A stretch of DNA of 44,177 nucleotides from Tritrichomonas foetus (taxonomy: Eukaryota > Parabasalia > Tritrichomonadida > Tritrichomonadidae), in contig MLAK01001293.1 in assembly GCA_001839685.1 (NCBI GenBank), forward strand, positions 101,366 through 145,542. The letters are read 5' to 3'. Below the pieces are notes generated by a model. The model worked only from the letters and a program-made list of their open reading frames with translations, did no database searches and was not told where the DNA came from. Below are positions 9,832 through 19,054 of the stretch, piece by piece. The position numbers and the translations under genes are program-made. How positions within the stretch are numbered: position 1 is the stretch's first letter; each line of letters opens with the position of its first letter.

Positions 9832-10560
9832 TCAAACTTTCCCTTCATTTTGTAGCTGTTGGTAAAGATATAAAGCGCTCAATGCCATCACATCAGATGT
9901 AAATTTCCAAACATCAGAAAGTTTCACGATTTTCAGAACGATTTGTTCATGTGGACTATTTCCACCGAGTTTTCCTTCAAGCGCGCGAATTTCTTCATGG
10001 TGCATTTTCTTCTTGCATGCAAAAATTCTGAGGAACTCATCAAGAAGTCCAGGTGATGTGAAAATTCCTTGTGCTTTTCCATCATAAGTCAATTCAGTAA
10101 GGTCTATTAGTTCATCTGAGCTGACTTTTATTCCACACTCTTCCTCCAGTTCTCGAATAGCAACACCCCTCAAATTTCCTTCGCCGTCTGTCATTCCTGC
10201 AGGCAGCTCGAAGAGAATTCGACCGGTTGGAACTCTTGGCTGATGTGTGAGAATGGTATATTGCTCATTTGTTTGCTCATCAGTGAGGACCAAAAGCATG
10301 GCAACCGCTGATCCACGAAGTTGGACAATTCCTGGAATTTGAACACCATTTCGTTCAATATTCGCTTTTATTTTAACAAATCCAATTCGTGATGATCGGA
10401 AACGATCAACAGACTGAATTTCAATGGATTTGAGATCCATTGATTCATCAAGACTATCAAGCCAATTTTTTAAAAGATCCGTGCCAAGTGCTACATCGGC
10501 ATCTGGCGCTTCAGCGGTTGTTACAGGAATACTTTTTCCGCGAAAGATTATAGAGCTCAT
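9832..10560 (-). CDS. Nudix hydrolase, NUDT14/ADP-sugar diphosphatase type
   Basis: 242 residues, ATG at 10558-10560. The Nudix box lies at 122-144: G122...R136-E-L-E-E-E-C-G-I144, carrying the metal-binding REUxEExGU core. The first Glu expected at position 128 is Gly, with Glu at 127. The surrounding sequence fits plant NUDT14-like enzymes: GRILFELPAGM before the box, then a PG..DE...F segment at about 168-180, and the C-terminal DVWKFTSDVMALSALYLYQ, which parallels the LW..T.D...L....Y block of that family. Such enzymes hydrolyse ADP-ribose or ADP-glucose to AMP plus sugar phosphate; the exact substrate is not readable. A poly(A) run directly precedes the ATG on the plus-strand map. Cytosolic, with no targeting signal. 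Confidence 0.85.
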   Translation of the reverse strand: MSSIIFRGKSIPVTTAEAPDADVALGTDLLKNWLDSLDESMDLKSIEIQSVDRFRSSRIGFVKIKANIERNGVQIPGIVQLRGSAVAMLLVLTDEQTNEQYTILTHQPRVPTGRILFELPAGMTDGEGNLRGVAIRELEEECGIKVSSDELIDLTELTYDGKAQGIFTSPGLLDEFLRIFACKKKMHHEEIRALEGKLGGNSPHEQIVLKIVKLSDVWKFTSDVMALSALYLYQQLQNEGKV

Positions 10561-10762
10561 GGAATTAAAAAAAAAAAAAAAGAATCATTTCCAATCGAAC
10601 TTTGAACCCCATTATTTGACCTTAGTCAAAATTGATTTTTAAAGATCACCAATATATTAAATAACTTATAACATATTATTTAGAAACAATTAATAAATAA
10701 ATAGAAACAATCAGAAATAAATAGTATGGGAGAAAAGGTAGAAATAAAAACATTTTATTATT

Positions 10763-12583
10763 TTATACATTTAAAGGATAGAAAATCTCTTTGAGGAAAG
10801 AGAAGTTCGATAGATCTTGATCACTGAATTTAATAAATTTCCACTGTGAAGTATTAATAAGAGAGACCATTTCACCCAAACCTTCAAAATTTGGTGCATT
10901 AAAACAATTGCATTCTGTTTTACAATCATCTAAATAATAGTCTATGAAATTTAAAGTGTTGTTTGCTTGAAAGATGAATTCATCAGGTGCTTGATTCTTT
11001 AAAATTTTCAGGATTGCATTTTTCGGCAAATTATAAGCAACTTCTTCACATAATTGAGGTTCGTTACAAATACCTTGGGACATCATAATTACGGAATTTG
11101 CTTGTTTAAACATAGGAAAATCAACTTTTAATTCATTTGTCATCATTGTTATTAATGAATTCCATCTCATTGCATTTGAAAAAGTGCAAAAAATTGGATT
11201 TTGGATCATCGAATCCACAAGCTTTGAATCAATTGAACAAATTAAATGTTTGATTAAATAATCAATAAAATATTTTGGAAAATCTGTAATTTGATTAATT
11301 TGCTGTAATTCTTTTGAAAAAATCTGAATAACTTTTTCAACATCGAAATCCATTTTCGAAATTTCTGCAAAGAATTCTTCAAAATTTTCGATAAAATTTT
11401 CAATTAATTCGAGAAAAGATTGCTGTGCTAATTCATATAATTTTGTATTGAAGAATGTAAGTCGATTAATATCAAAATGTCTTGGTATATTTAACAAAGC
11501 AATTAAATGAACAAGAACAATAAAATTATCTTGTATTGTTCCATTTTGAACAACTTTTTTCTCATTTAATATTTTAAAGAATACATCACTAATAGGTTCA
11601 AAATACGAATCACTCATTGCTGATGAATTCAGAAGTTGTGTGTGAATAAGGGATGCATAAATTGCTGATGCTGGTTTTGGAAACTCGTTGGTTTTAAAAA
11701 CTGGTGATTGACACCATGAATAAGAAAGCACAAATTTAGTTAAATTCAAAGCAGTTTGATAAGTTAAAAAAACGCCGGAAAATTTTGATCGATTTTTGGA
11801 TCGTTTTTCTTGGCTTGCAAAAAATGCATTCAACATTTTCCCATCATTTTCTGAATCAGAAAAAGCACGATCTCTTTTCTTAACAGGCGGTGATTTTAAT
11901 GCTGCTTTTCTTACGTTTTTTTTAGCATGCTCTCGCATGAAGTTTTTCAGGTCTAAGTCGTATTTTTCTTTTTTCTGATGCTGTTCATTAAAGAAAGATT
12001 TTATCATTTCATTAGTCTCATCTGAAGCTGCAGAACTCAAATCCCACTCGCTTTCGTGATCTTCGGTTAATGAGGTGGCCTCACTTAATGAGCTGAATGA
12101 AGGGTCCGTTGCTAGGCTTGATTTAATTGCGGCCATTGAATCCATGATTTTCACTTCAGTTGTCATATTTATCGTCGGCTTTTTCTTATGCGGAGAATCA
12201 AGCGTGAAAGTGGAAGTGAGCGGCCCGCTAGCTGGAAGAAAAATTGTGATGTCGAGGTAAAGCTTTCCTATTATTTTCGGCTTGTTATTTGATGCATCAA
12301 ATCTTAATGCTTTTATCGTTAAAATTTTGGGGCGGGCTTTCAAATCGCTGGATATATAAAAAGTCGCATTGCAACGAAATCGCTTTTCAAATAAAACGGC
12401 GCTGTCTTGTGGTATTAATTTTTCGGTATATCCTTTATTGTCGCCTCTTTTCCATTCGATTTGATAAATGTCGCTGTTGTTATGGGGAATTATCAGACTA
12501 TGGATAGTGAAAATCACAAGTCCCGCCTGCTTTCCTTTCTTCATTTTGTGTTTTTGATGAGAGATTTTTAATGCACTTTTCAT
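10763..12583 (-). CDS. NT-C2 domain protein with dilute (DIL)-like C-terminal half
   Basis: 606 residues from ATG at 12581-12583; the open frame continues two codons to a TTG. Residues 1-~145 form an N-terminal C2 domain of the EEIG1/EHBP1 type (GLVIFTIHSLIIP, IYQIEWKRGDNKGYTE, FYIS..LKARPKILTIKALR, KIIGKLYLDI). Residues ~150-250 are a charged disordered linker with Ser-rich and KKR clusters. Residues ~265-600 are all-helical. Within them CTFSNAMRWNSLITMMTNEL, followed by a QA..L..... helix, an LCEEVAYNLP segment and ILKILKNQAPDEF, follow the order of the myosin-V dilute domain (CSWS.G.Q......L..WL, QA..LL, IC..C..L....I.K.L..Y.P..E). The NT-C2 module is usually a membrane-associated adaptor; DIL-like domains bind cargo adaptors. 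A role linking membranes to cytoskeletal transport is inference. Confidence 0.7.
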   Translation of the reverse strand: MKSALKISHQKHKMKKGKQAGLVIFTIHSLIIPHNNSDIYQIEWKRGDNKGYTEKLIPQDSAVLFEKRFRCNATFYISSDLKARPKILTIKALRFDASNNKPKIIGKLYLDITIFLPASGPLTSTFTLDSPHKKKPTINMTTEVKIMDSMAAIKSSLATDPSFSSLSEATSLTEDHESEWDLSSAASDETNEMIKSFFNEQHQKKEKYDLDLKNFMREHAKKNVRKAALKSPPVKKRDRAFSDSENDGKMLNAFFASQEKRSKNRSKFSGVFLTYQTALNLTKFVLSYSWCQSPVFKTNEFPKPASAIYASLIHTQLLNSSAMSDSYFEPISDVFFKILNEKKVVQNGTIQDNFIVLVHLIALLNIPRHFDINRLTFFNTKLYELAQQSFLELIENFIENFEEFFAEISKMDFDVEKVIQIFSKELQQINQITDFPKYFIDYLIKHLICSIDSKLVDSMIQNPIFCTFSNAMRWNSLITMMTNELKVDFPMFKQANSVIMMSQGICNEPQLCEEVAYNLPKNAILKILKNQAPDEFIFQANNTLNFIDYYLDDCKTECNCFNAPNFEGLGEMVSLINTSQWKFIKFSDQDLSNFSFLKEIFYPLNV

Positions 12584-13357
12584 ATTCAATTCAAAATATC
12601 AATACTTTACAAAAATTATTGAATTTTGATTAATGATAATTCAAAGAACAGCTGAAAAGTACTTTTACATGACAGATTATAATATCGGAAAAAATTTATG
12701 GATTAAAATTTTCCATCGGAATCGTTGATATTCAAAATTGAATAGGATTCAATCTAAATGGTGGTTATAGTGCTAATCTTCACTGGCTTTCATTTTTTCT
12801 TTGAAGTTGAAAATTGTTTCTTTGCTGCTATTACTCTTTATGGGGGCGCGCTTATGTCCAAAATGATTTTGAAAAACGAAAAGCTTGGGCATAAATTTTA
12901 TATAATAAATGCATTTTATATCACATTTCCTCCATTTTTTTTGAAAAAATTGTTGTTTTATCGTCCTCAATCATAATTGAAAATCACTGTATATTTTATT
13001 TCATCATCATATCAATAATATTGCATCATTTTCATTGTATCAATACTAAATAACACATTTATACAAAAAATTTCTCGTTGGTTCAGTTTAGGTTTTCAAT
13101 CTAATTTTTCTGTTCAAAGAATACAAATTCATTTGGTAGATTTTGGGCTACTGAGAACTTTTCGCGATAATATATATTATATTTATGAGATGATTGAAGT
13201 TAAAAAAATCGTTCGACAAAATGTCGAAAACAATGAAAAATATGATATTTATTCAGGAAATATTTTTGTAATTTGATTTTTCACTATATGACTCAGACAA
13301 TGAATGAAAAGTTGAAAATATTATTCGTGAAAATTATCAAAATTTCTTCCATGTTAG

Positions 13358-13534
13358 GTTTTGAAAGCAAGTTCTGAGAAGAATTTACAGCAGTTTTTTA
13401 ATCAGTTTATCAAAAATTTTGATAAACTTGTTTTACCAGATAAAAAATCATATTTGGAAAATGATTGGTTTGGTTTTGTTTGGCACACTCGATTTTTTCT
13501 TATACGATTCTCCTCAAATGGTAAAAATTGTTAG
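13358..13534 (+). pseudogene. 58-codon coding-like fragment
   Basis: A stop-to-stop plus-strand frame without an ATG reads like an ordinary soluble protein: LQQFFNQFIKNFDKLVLPDK and then YLENDWFGFVWHTRFFLIRF. The high content of Trp, Asp, Lys and Asn argues against chance in DNA this AT-rich. No family is recognised. Probably a gene remnant; stops flank it closely on both sides. Confidence 0.3.
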
Positions 13535-13666
13535 CAGTATTAGTTATATGATTTATAAATCTCATCAGCATTATGTATGGTGCAGAAACAAAGCACCATA
13601 AATAATCACACATGAATTACATCAAGCTTTAAATTAAATAGAAATTTCAGAGTAATCACTTTTAAA

Positions 13667-14757
13667 TTATTGCGAATTTTGAGGTTGTTTTCTTTTTTGA
13701 TTCACGAAATAAAAAATGAGAAGTAACAAAATAATAATAACCAGCAAAATACGCAGAATTATTAGATACGCAATTGATCATGGCGAATTTTTTACTTCTC
13801 TCCTTTGAGATCAATTTGTGAATTTACTTTAGTTGTTTCTTCTTCTTTGATTCATCAAATTAGATCGACATTTTGAATAAATAATTGAGGAATACTTTGA
13901 GAATGATTTTATATTATTATATTCTTTGCATATTATGAAAATGTTGAGCAAACCTCATCAAGATAACATCGAGAATAATATTCAAGATTATCTTCACTAG
14001 GATGTTCACCATCGTTTGTATAATTAAACTTTGGACATATTGTCTATTCTTAAAAAGAATGATGCTAAATTTCTATAAAATTTCAAATAATCTGATTCTT
14101 GGAAAGAATCAATTTCAGATTTCAATTTGGTTACAAAGTGATCATTATATTACTCTTCATATCAATTTCTGATATTCATTCCAATATTTTCCATTAATTT
14201 AAAATAACTGTCTAGATATATATTCAAAGATAAATTCATCATTATTGATAATATTTCTTCTTTATAGGGAAGAAATACATTTACGGTTTTCTCATTTTAT
14301 GTAAAATTTTCATTTTGATCTTGCAAAGGTCACTAATGAAATCTGTCATATATGATTCCATATCAATACCCTTCGGGAAATGAATGTCCATAAATATAAT
14401 GGTGACATTATCATTTCTGTGAATGAAAAATAATTTTTTAGTTCTTGTTGGATGTATGAAAAAATATATTTGATGTGATTTCCGATTTTAACATTCCAAA
14501 TATCATTTATATGATATCAATCATGAATAAAATATGTTAAATTGTTTTATTTTTGGAATGAATTTTATTAAAATTCTTCATTCATCTATGAGAATTTTTC
14601 CTTGGATGTTTTTTCATATATTATTGTCACATATTGTTTCGACACCAAGATCATAAATGAGATAACATTTGAATCACACATTCGAAATATGAGTATAATT
14701 TGGTTCGTGGTTACACTTCATCCAAAGATAGAGATTCATGATAGTATCATTTAGTTT
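13667..14757 (-). pseudogene. decayed membrane-protein gene
   Basis: Read on the minus strand, several coding-like blocks follow one another. The first is MNLYLWMKCNHEPNYTHISN with in-frame TGAs beyond it. Next is an open stretch containing FMDIHFPKGIDMESYMTDF near 14330-14400. Then comes a Cys-containing block ICPKFNYTNDGEHPSEDN near 13980-14030. Last is a hydrophobic helix YLIILRILLVIIILLLLIFY with the basic tail VNQKRKQPQNSQ and a stop near 13667. The last part is what a trichomonad type I surface protein ends like. Multiple TGA/TAA stops and frame changes separate the blocks, so it is non-functional as read. Family unknown; the blocks may come from more than one gene. Confidence 0.35.
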
Positions 14758-15460
14758 TGCATTTTTCTTCTTCTTTTACATCTGATTTTTGGTGAATAGA
14801 TTGATGTTTTATCGATGGCAGTTTGGGGAGAGACATAAAACTGCTTCTGGTAGACAATACAGGATTTGAAATAGTTGAAGAGCAGTTTTGAGAATTATTG
14901 GTTGATATTTTTTTATAAACTCATCAAGTCTTCTTTGAGAAAATGGAATAATATTATGAAAGAGAAAAGATTCGAGTGATTCAGGCAAAAATGATCAAAA
15001 TGTGTTCTTCGAAATTGATCGTCATTTACATCAATGATTGTGTGCTTTAATGGAATATTTACATAAAGCTTTCCAATTATAATCATTAACTTCAAATATA
15101 TTTTCTAATATCATTTGATGATCTTCTGAATCATCGATCGAAAAATGAAGTGTGTTTTGATATGTGGTTGAAGTAGAAAAAACATCAAATTTCATTTCTG
15201 GTTGTTTCAGGATTGCATGTGGAAAAATGGTTTTAGGTGATATTTGATTTGATGCTATCATATATGATGATTCGTCATATAAGAATGATACCATGTTTCA
15301 CTTAAAAATTCGGGTCATCTATGAAAAGTTCGACACTTTTTCTAAAGAATCAACTTCATCTTCAAATAAAATCAATAATCATTGTTTGATGATTGATCCA
15401 TTGATGCTGCTATTATCTTGAATACCTACTGTTGCTTTTGAAAAAGTACCTTTTAGTTTC
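14757..15460 (-). pseudogene. frameshifted relic, possibly NT-C2 type
   Basis: The minus strand shows coding-like blocks in changing frames. KGTFSKATVGIQDNSSINGS lies near 15380-15450. An ATG frame at 15292-15294 is open for 87 codons (NTLHFSIDDSEDHQMILENI). An overlapping frame reads IIGKLYVNIPLKHTIID near 15030-15080. A last frame runs SQRRLDEFIKKISTN... to EEEKCKTK-stop near 14757. IIGKLYVNI is nearly the same as IIGKLYLDI in the intact NT-C2 gene at 10763-12583, and the first block could match its KGYTEKLIPQDS region. That suggests a decayed NT-C2 paralogue, but the middle part does not align well, so the family is tentative. Confidence 0.35.
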
Positions 15461-15680
15461 CTAAAATTAAACCTATATTAAAATTGATACATTCTGAAAA
15501 TTATATTCGAATAAAATAGTAGTTTATCACTAAAGAGAAGAGTACACACGTGACATTTCCCTTTGCTAATAAAGTTTAATAATAGACTAATAACAATGCT
15601 GTATTGCAGAAACAAACAGCCAATCTGAAACTTTTTTTCATTACTGTTTTCAGATCTCGGTATCAAAGCCATTTTCCCCT

Positions 15681-15689
15681 CTTTTTTTT

Positions 15690-15724
<35 letters not shown>
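15681..15724. repeat. poly(T) tract, 33 T preceded by CT9
   Basis: CCCCTC then T9, C, T9, C and 33 uninterrupted T (15692-15724). On the minus strand it creates a poly-Lys reading frame starting at TTG, which is artefactual. It may be the poly(A) tail of an old retroposed copy or simple slippage; no target-site duplication was identified by eye. Confidence 0.8.
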
Positions 15725-15725
<1 letters not shown>

Positions 15726-16117
15726 GATATTTCCTCAATAGTTTAGATGAAAACTATTATAAAAAGAGTACTATTCTAATGAAAATTCATTGACATCAGA
15801 GGATATGATGCTTTTAAAATCCCCTAAAAGCCTTTTTAGGTATGGTCACTATTTTATTAACGACTGTATATTTTGAGAATATTCACATAATATCCGGTTG
15901 TTTCCCAGAATGTCTCAAATTCATACTAATCCTGATCTAAAATTCCCTAAATTTATTATGATTCTTTTAATCTTAATGGATACTTCATGCAAATTGGATT
16001 TATTTCTACAAAAACTAGATGATTCTCATCAATTTATCATAATACAAAAAAACAATGAAAATTTTTGGTATAAACAATTTTTATATACAAAGGATATTCA
16101 TAAAAAACTAATAAAAG

Positions 16118-19054
16118 TTATTTTTTCTTTGGCTTGTTCTTAGACTTTTCCTGAAGTGATTTATATTTTTCTACTGCTTCTTCGTCATCCAAAATAATGA
16201 ATGGCATTGGTGGAACGTAACAGTCATAAAATGAGTTAAGAAGTGTTAAGTTGGTTTCAATTTCAACTTTCCTTTCCAGATTTTTATCTTTCTTCTTTTT
16301 ATCTTGTGAACGTGTTGTTATTGCCGACTTGGATTGTTTTTGATTAGGATGCTGAGGTTGTTTTGGTCTTTGTTTCTTTTCTTTCCATTCAATTTTATGA
16401 ACCGGGAATGGAATTTCACCATCAAAAGGTAAAACAATTTCTCCATCAGCTTGAATTGCTGGTCCACGTCTTGATTTTTCTTCAGAAAGAGGTCCTTTCA
16501 TCCTTGTTGCAAATAATCCTACACGAATTTCACCTTTAATTTTAATTAATTTAATAATAGAGTTGAAATGGAAACTACGTCGAATTTTAGAAGCAAAATC
16601 AAAAGTAGTTCCATCAGTATCAATAATTACATCTTTATCAGTTACTATTAAACAGGAACGAGGAATTCCGTTTTCAGCTCGAACTTCATCTGTGTGCATT
16701 AAAAACCCAGGTATATCTGCAATGAACGCATTTTCTTCAAGAGAAACAGGTGAATAAATCCTTCCATCATCTCCACAATATAACTTTATTTGCGTTGGCT
16801 GTTTTTCAAGTCTTGGAAGTTGTTGAGATTCAAGGTATTCTGTAATTGACTCACTATGAGAAAAAGATTTACTTTTACTTCGATTTGTCACTTTTGTATA
16901 AGGTTTATATAAAAGATGCATGGCTAAAGCATCTAAAGCAGATAAAAGAGTTTGACGATTACAATCTAAAAGCTTGCATAATGTTTCATTGAAAACACGC
17001 CAGAATTCATGTGCAAGATCAAATAAAAGTGGTGCAAAGGTGACAAAATATTTTTCAATTGTTTCACGAAAAGATAATTCGCTCATATTTAAATCACATG
17101 CAATCATATTTCGAAACTTGCCTTCAGGAATGCTTTGGAGAAGTGAGATCTTATCAATATCTTTTGTAAAAATAGTTGTATCCGGAATATCGGTATCATT
17201 TTCATCAAATTGGACAAAAGGAACATCATATTCGGCTCCTCCACAATTTGAACAAATAAAATTAGCAGGATTGATACCAAATTCTAAATTTTCACAGTCT
17301 TTGTGCATCCACAATTGACATTTAGTGCATTGAATGATAGGTTCATTATAGCTCATGTCATTGCTACATTTACAACTTATTTTACGCTTTAGACAAAAGG
17401 GACAAAAATATGGTTCATTTTTAGATTCGTGTGCAACATTGACGCATAGACCATGAAGCCAAAAGTGACACATATCGCATTGTACAAGCATTCGGTCTAT
17501 TGTATTTTCCCCACAAACGCACCTGACACCGTATTGGCCTGTGACATGATCATTATAATATGTAGGTTCTGGTGGCTGTGGTTCAGAAGATTGAGATTTT
17601 AGAATGGATTTTGTTTGTAGGGAATTTTGCCTTTGCTGATTTATTTTATTTGATTGTGCATTTTGTTTGTTTTGAGTGGGCTTATTAATTGTTTGTTTGG
17701 ATTGAAAATTGTTTTGATGTTGTTCTTTATTGTTTGTTTGGAAATTGTCTTTAGGTGATATTGGTTGTTGCTGTTGTTGAAAGCCTTGAGCTTGCTGTGT
17801 CTGGGCTTGCTGTTGGGACATTTTTGAAGTTTGAATTTGTGGCTGCTGTTGAGTTTGTATTTGGCTTTGTTGTAAATTCTGAATATTTTGGAAGTTTTGA
17901 TGTGAAATTTGAAGATTCTGAAGTTGCTGTGAAGAAGGCGTATTTATTTGAACAATAGGTTGTGGAAGTGGCATTAAATTGACTGGCTGCGCTGGAATAT
18001 GAATATGATTTTGATTATGAAGTGGTGATTGATGAATTTGCTGATGCGAAGTGGAATGTTGATGAAGAATTTGTGGTTGTTGTTGCGATTGATTCATAAC
18101 TCCAATTGGAGGTTGAGAAATTAATGAATTTGGTTGTGCTTGATAAACTTGGAACATTCCAGGATATCTAAAATATTGGTATTGTTGTTGTTGTTGCTGT
18201 TGATAAGGAGATGGATAAATAATTCCAAAATTTTGCTGATTAGGTGATAAATTTTTACTGTTGTGTTGAATGGAGTGTGCCATTGGTGGATGAGCAGTAG
18301 TACTGCATTTTGTATTTGAAGAAGGTGAGTGGCTTTGGAAACTTAATCCATGATGCGGAGATGGGGCTCTTTGTTGTGAATAGAGTAGTGGTCCATAGTT
18401 TTGCTGATTAAGCGGCTGCTTCAAATGCGGCTGCTGGATTTGCGTTTGTTTGATTTGCGAATATTGATTGAATGGTTGTTGTTTGATTTGATTGAATGTA
18501 GCGTTTTTCGAAATATTTGATATTGGCGATGGTAAAACTGGCTGGCTTAACGGCTGGAGAGTCGTACTGTTTGTTCGAGCTGTATCGGCTGATCTCTGAA
18601 TAAGCGGCGATAAAGGTGGCGGTAAAATATTATGTCGTAATACGAAATTCGGATTTTGTTGACGCTCTGCTGAAAATTGACGAACGATAGGACCAGTTAC
18701 TGTATCGTTATTCGAGCTACTATTTTTCTTACTGTTTACTATACAACTTGCGACGGAAAGGTTTGAAATTGAAGATGATTGAGATGGCGAAGAAATAAGC
18801 GAGGAGCCAGCACTTTTTGACTCCTCCGGCTCTGAAAGTATCGAGGTATGTTGATGATGTCGAGTAGTCACTATTACCGGGGGCCCACTCCTTTTCTCCC
18901 CTTCTTCCTCTCGAGTCGCGCCTGCATTTGGGGTAAAAGGTCGTGCCGCTTGGTTTTGGAGTTCGCTGTCTGGTGATCGTGGAGGGAGTATGATCGATGG
19001 AATATTGGCCGACATTCGAGTCGACTGAGTTTCGTGTAGGACGTCGATGCTCAT
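16118..19054 (-). CDS. double PHD-finger protein with Q-rich N-terminus and SET-like domain
   Basis: 978 residues from ATG at 19052-19054; a TTG seven codons upstream is rejected. Residues 1-~495 are disordered and Gln/Ser/Pro/Asn-rich with poly-Q runs. PHD finger 1 (~508-553) begins RCVCGE and shows all C4HC3 ligands (CxC, CDMC, LHGLC, CPFC). PHD finger 2 (~559-603) begins CKCSND and also has all ligands (CTKC, MHKDC, CSNC). Residues ~756-884 look like a SET domain of the KMT2E/SETD5/Set3 branch: SPVSLEENAFIADIPGFLM, DVIIDTDGTTFDFASKIRRS, a strand pair ending VGLFATR, and EIVLPFDGEI. The catalytic NHSC-type segment is RRSFHFN, so methyltransferase activity is unlikely. The Lys-rich tail (KKKKDK, ...KNKPKKK) fits nuclear location. 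Family members read methylated H3 and recruit deacetylases; that role is inferred. Confidence 0.75.
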   Translation of the reverse strand: MSIDVLHETQSTRMSANIPSIILPPRSPDSELQNQAARPFTPNAGATREEEGEKRSGPPVIVTTRHHQHTSILSEPEESKSAGSSLISSPSQSSSISNLSVASCIVNSKKNSSSNNDTVTGPIVRQFSAERQQNPNFVLRHNILPPPLSPLIQRSADTARTNSTTLQPLSQPVLPSPISNISKNATFNQIKQQPFNQYSQIKQTQIQQPHLKQPLNQQNYGPLLYSQQRAPSPHHGLSFQSHSPSSNTKCSTTAHPPMAHSIQHNSKNLSPNQQNFGIIYPSPYQQQQQQQYQYFRYPGMFQVYQAQPNSLISQPPIGVMNQSQQQPQILHQHSTSHQQIHQSPLHNQNHIHIPAQPVNLMPLPQPIVQINTPSSQQLQNLQISHQNFQNIQNLQQSQIQTQQQPQIQTSKMSQQQAQTQQAQGFQQQQQPISPKDNFQTNNKEQHQNNFQSKQTINKPTQNKQNAQSNKINQQRQNSLQTKSILKSQSSEPQPPEPTYYNDHVTGQYGVRCVCGENTIDRMLVQCDMCHFWLHGLCVNVAHESKNEPYFCPFCLKRKISCKCSNDMSYNEPIIQCTKCQLWMHKDCENLEFGINPANFICSNCGGAEYDVPFVQFDENDTDIPDTTIFTKDIDKISLLQSIPEGKFRNMIACDLNMSELSFRETIEKYFVTFAPLLFDLAHEFWRVFNETLCKLLDCNRQTLLSALDALAMHLLYKPYTKVTNRSKSKSFSHSESITEYLESQQLPRLEKQPTQIKLYCGDDGRIYSPVSLEENAFIADIPGFLMHTDEVRAENGIPRSCLIVTDKDVIIDTDGTTFDFASKIRRSFHFNSIIKLIKIKGEIRVGLFATRMKGPLSEEKSRRGPAIQADGEIVLPFDGEIPFPVHKIEWKEKKQRPKQPQHPNQKQSKSAITTRSQDKKKKDKNLERKVEIETNLTLLNSFYDCYVPPMPFIILDDEEAVEKYKSLQEKSKNKPKKK

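Larger units (their letters stand above)
12584..16117. other. 3.5-kb gene graveyard without an intact gene
   Basis: No intact ORF with an ATG and protein-like composition spans this interval. Instead, blocks of coding-like sequence on both strands are broken by stops and frame changes; the three I could follow are listed as pseudogenes. There is also a T-run of 33 at 15692-15724. The frame at 12758-12976 (+) is short, hydrophobic and unsupported. Confidence 0.55.

Noticed and set aside
12758..12976. 72-codon ATG frame (+)
   Set aside because: Hydrophobic and Phe-rich as expected of AT-rich DNA, no signal of function, in a region of relics.
15478..15738. minus-strand frame starting with poly-lysine
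   Set aside because: Starts at TTG within the 33-T tract; the lysine run is a product of the homopolymer and the rest lacks support.
15898..16143. 81-codon plus-strand frame overlapping the PHD gene's 3' end
   Set aside because: Starts at TTG, overlaps a well-supported gene on the other strand and shows no recognisable features; an internal ATG version is possible but unsupported.
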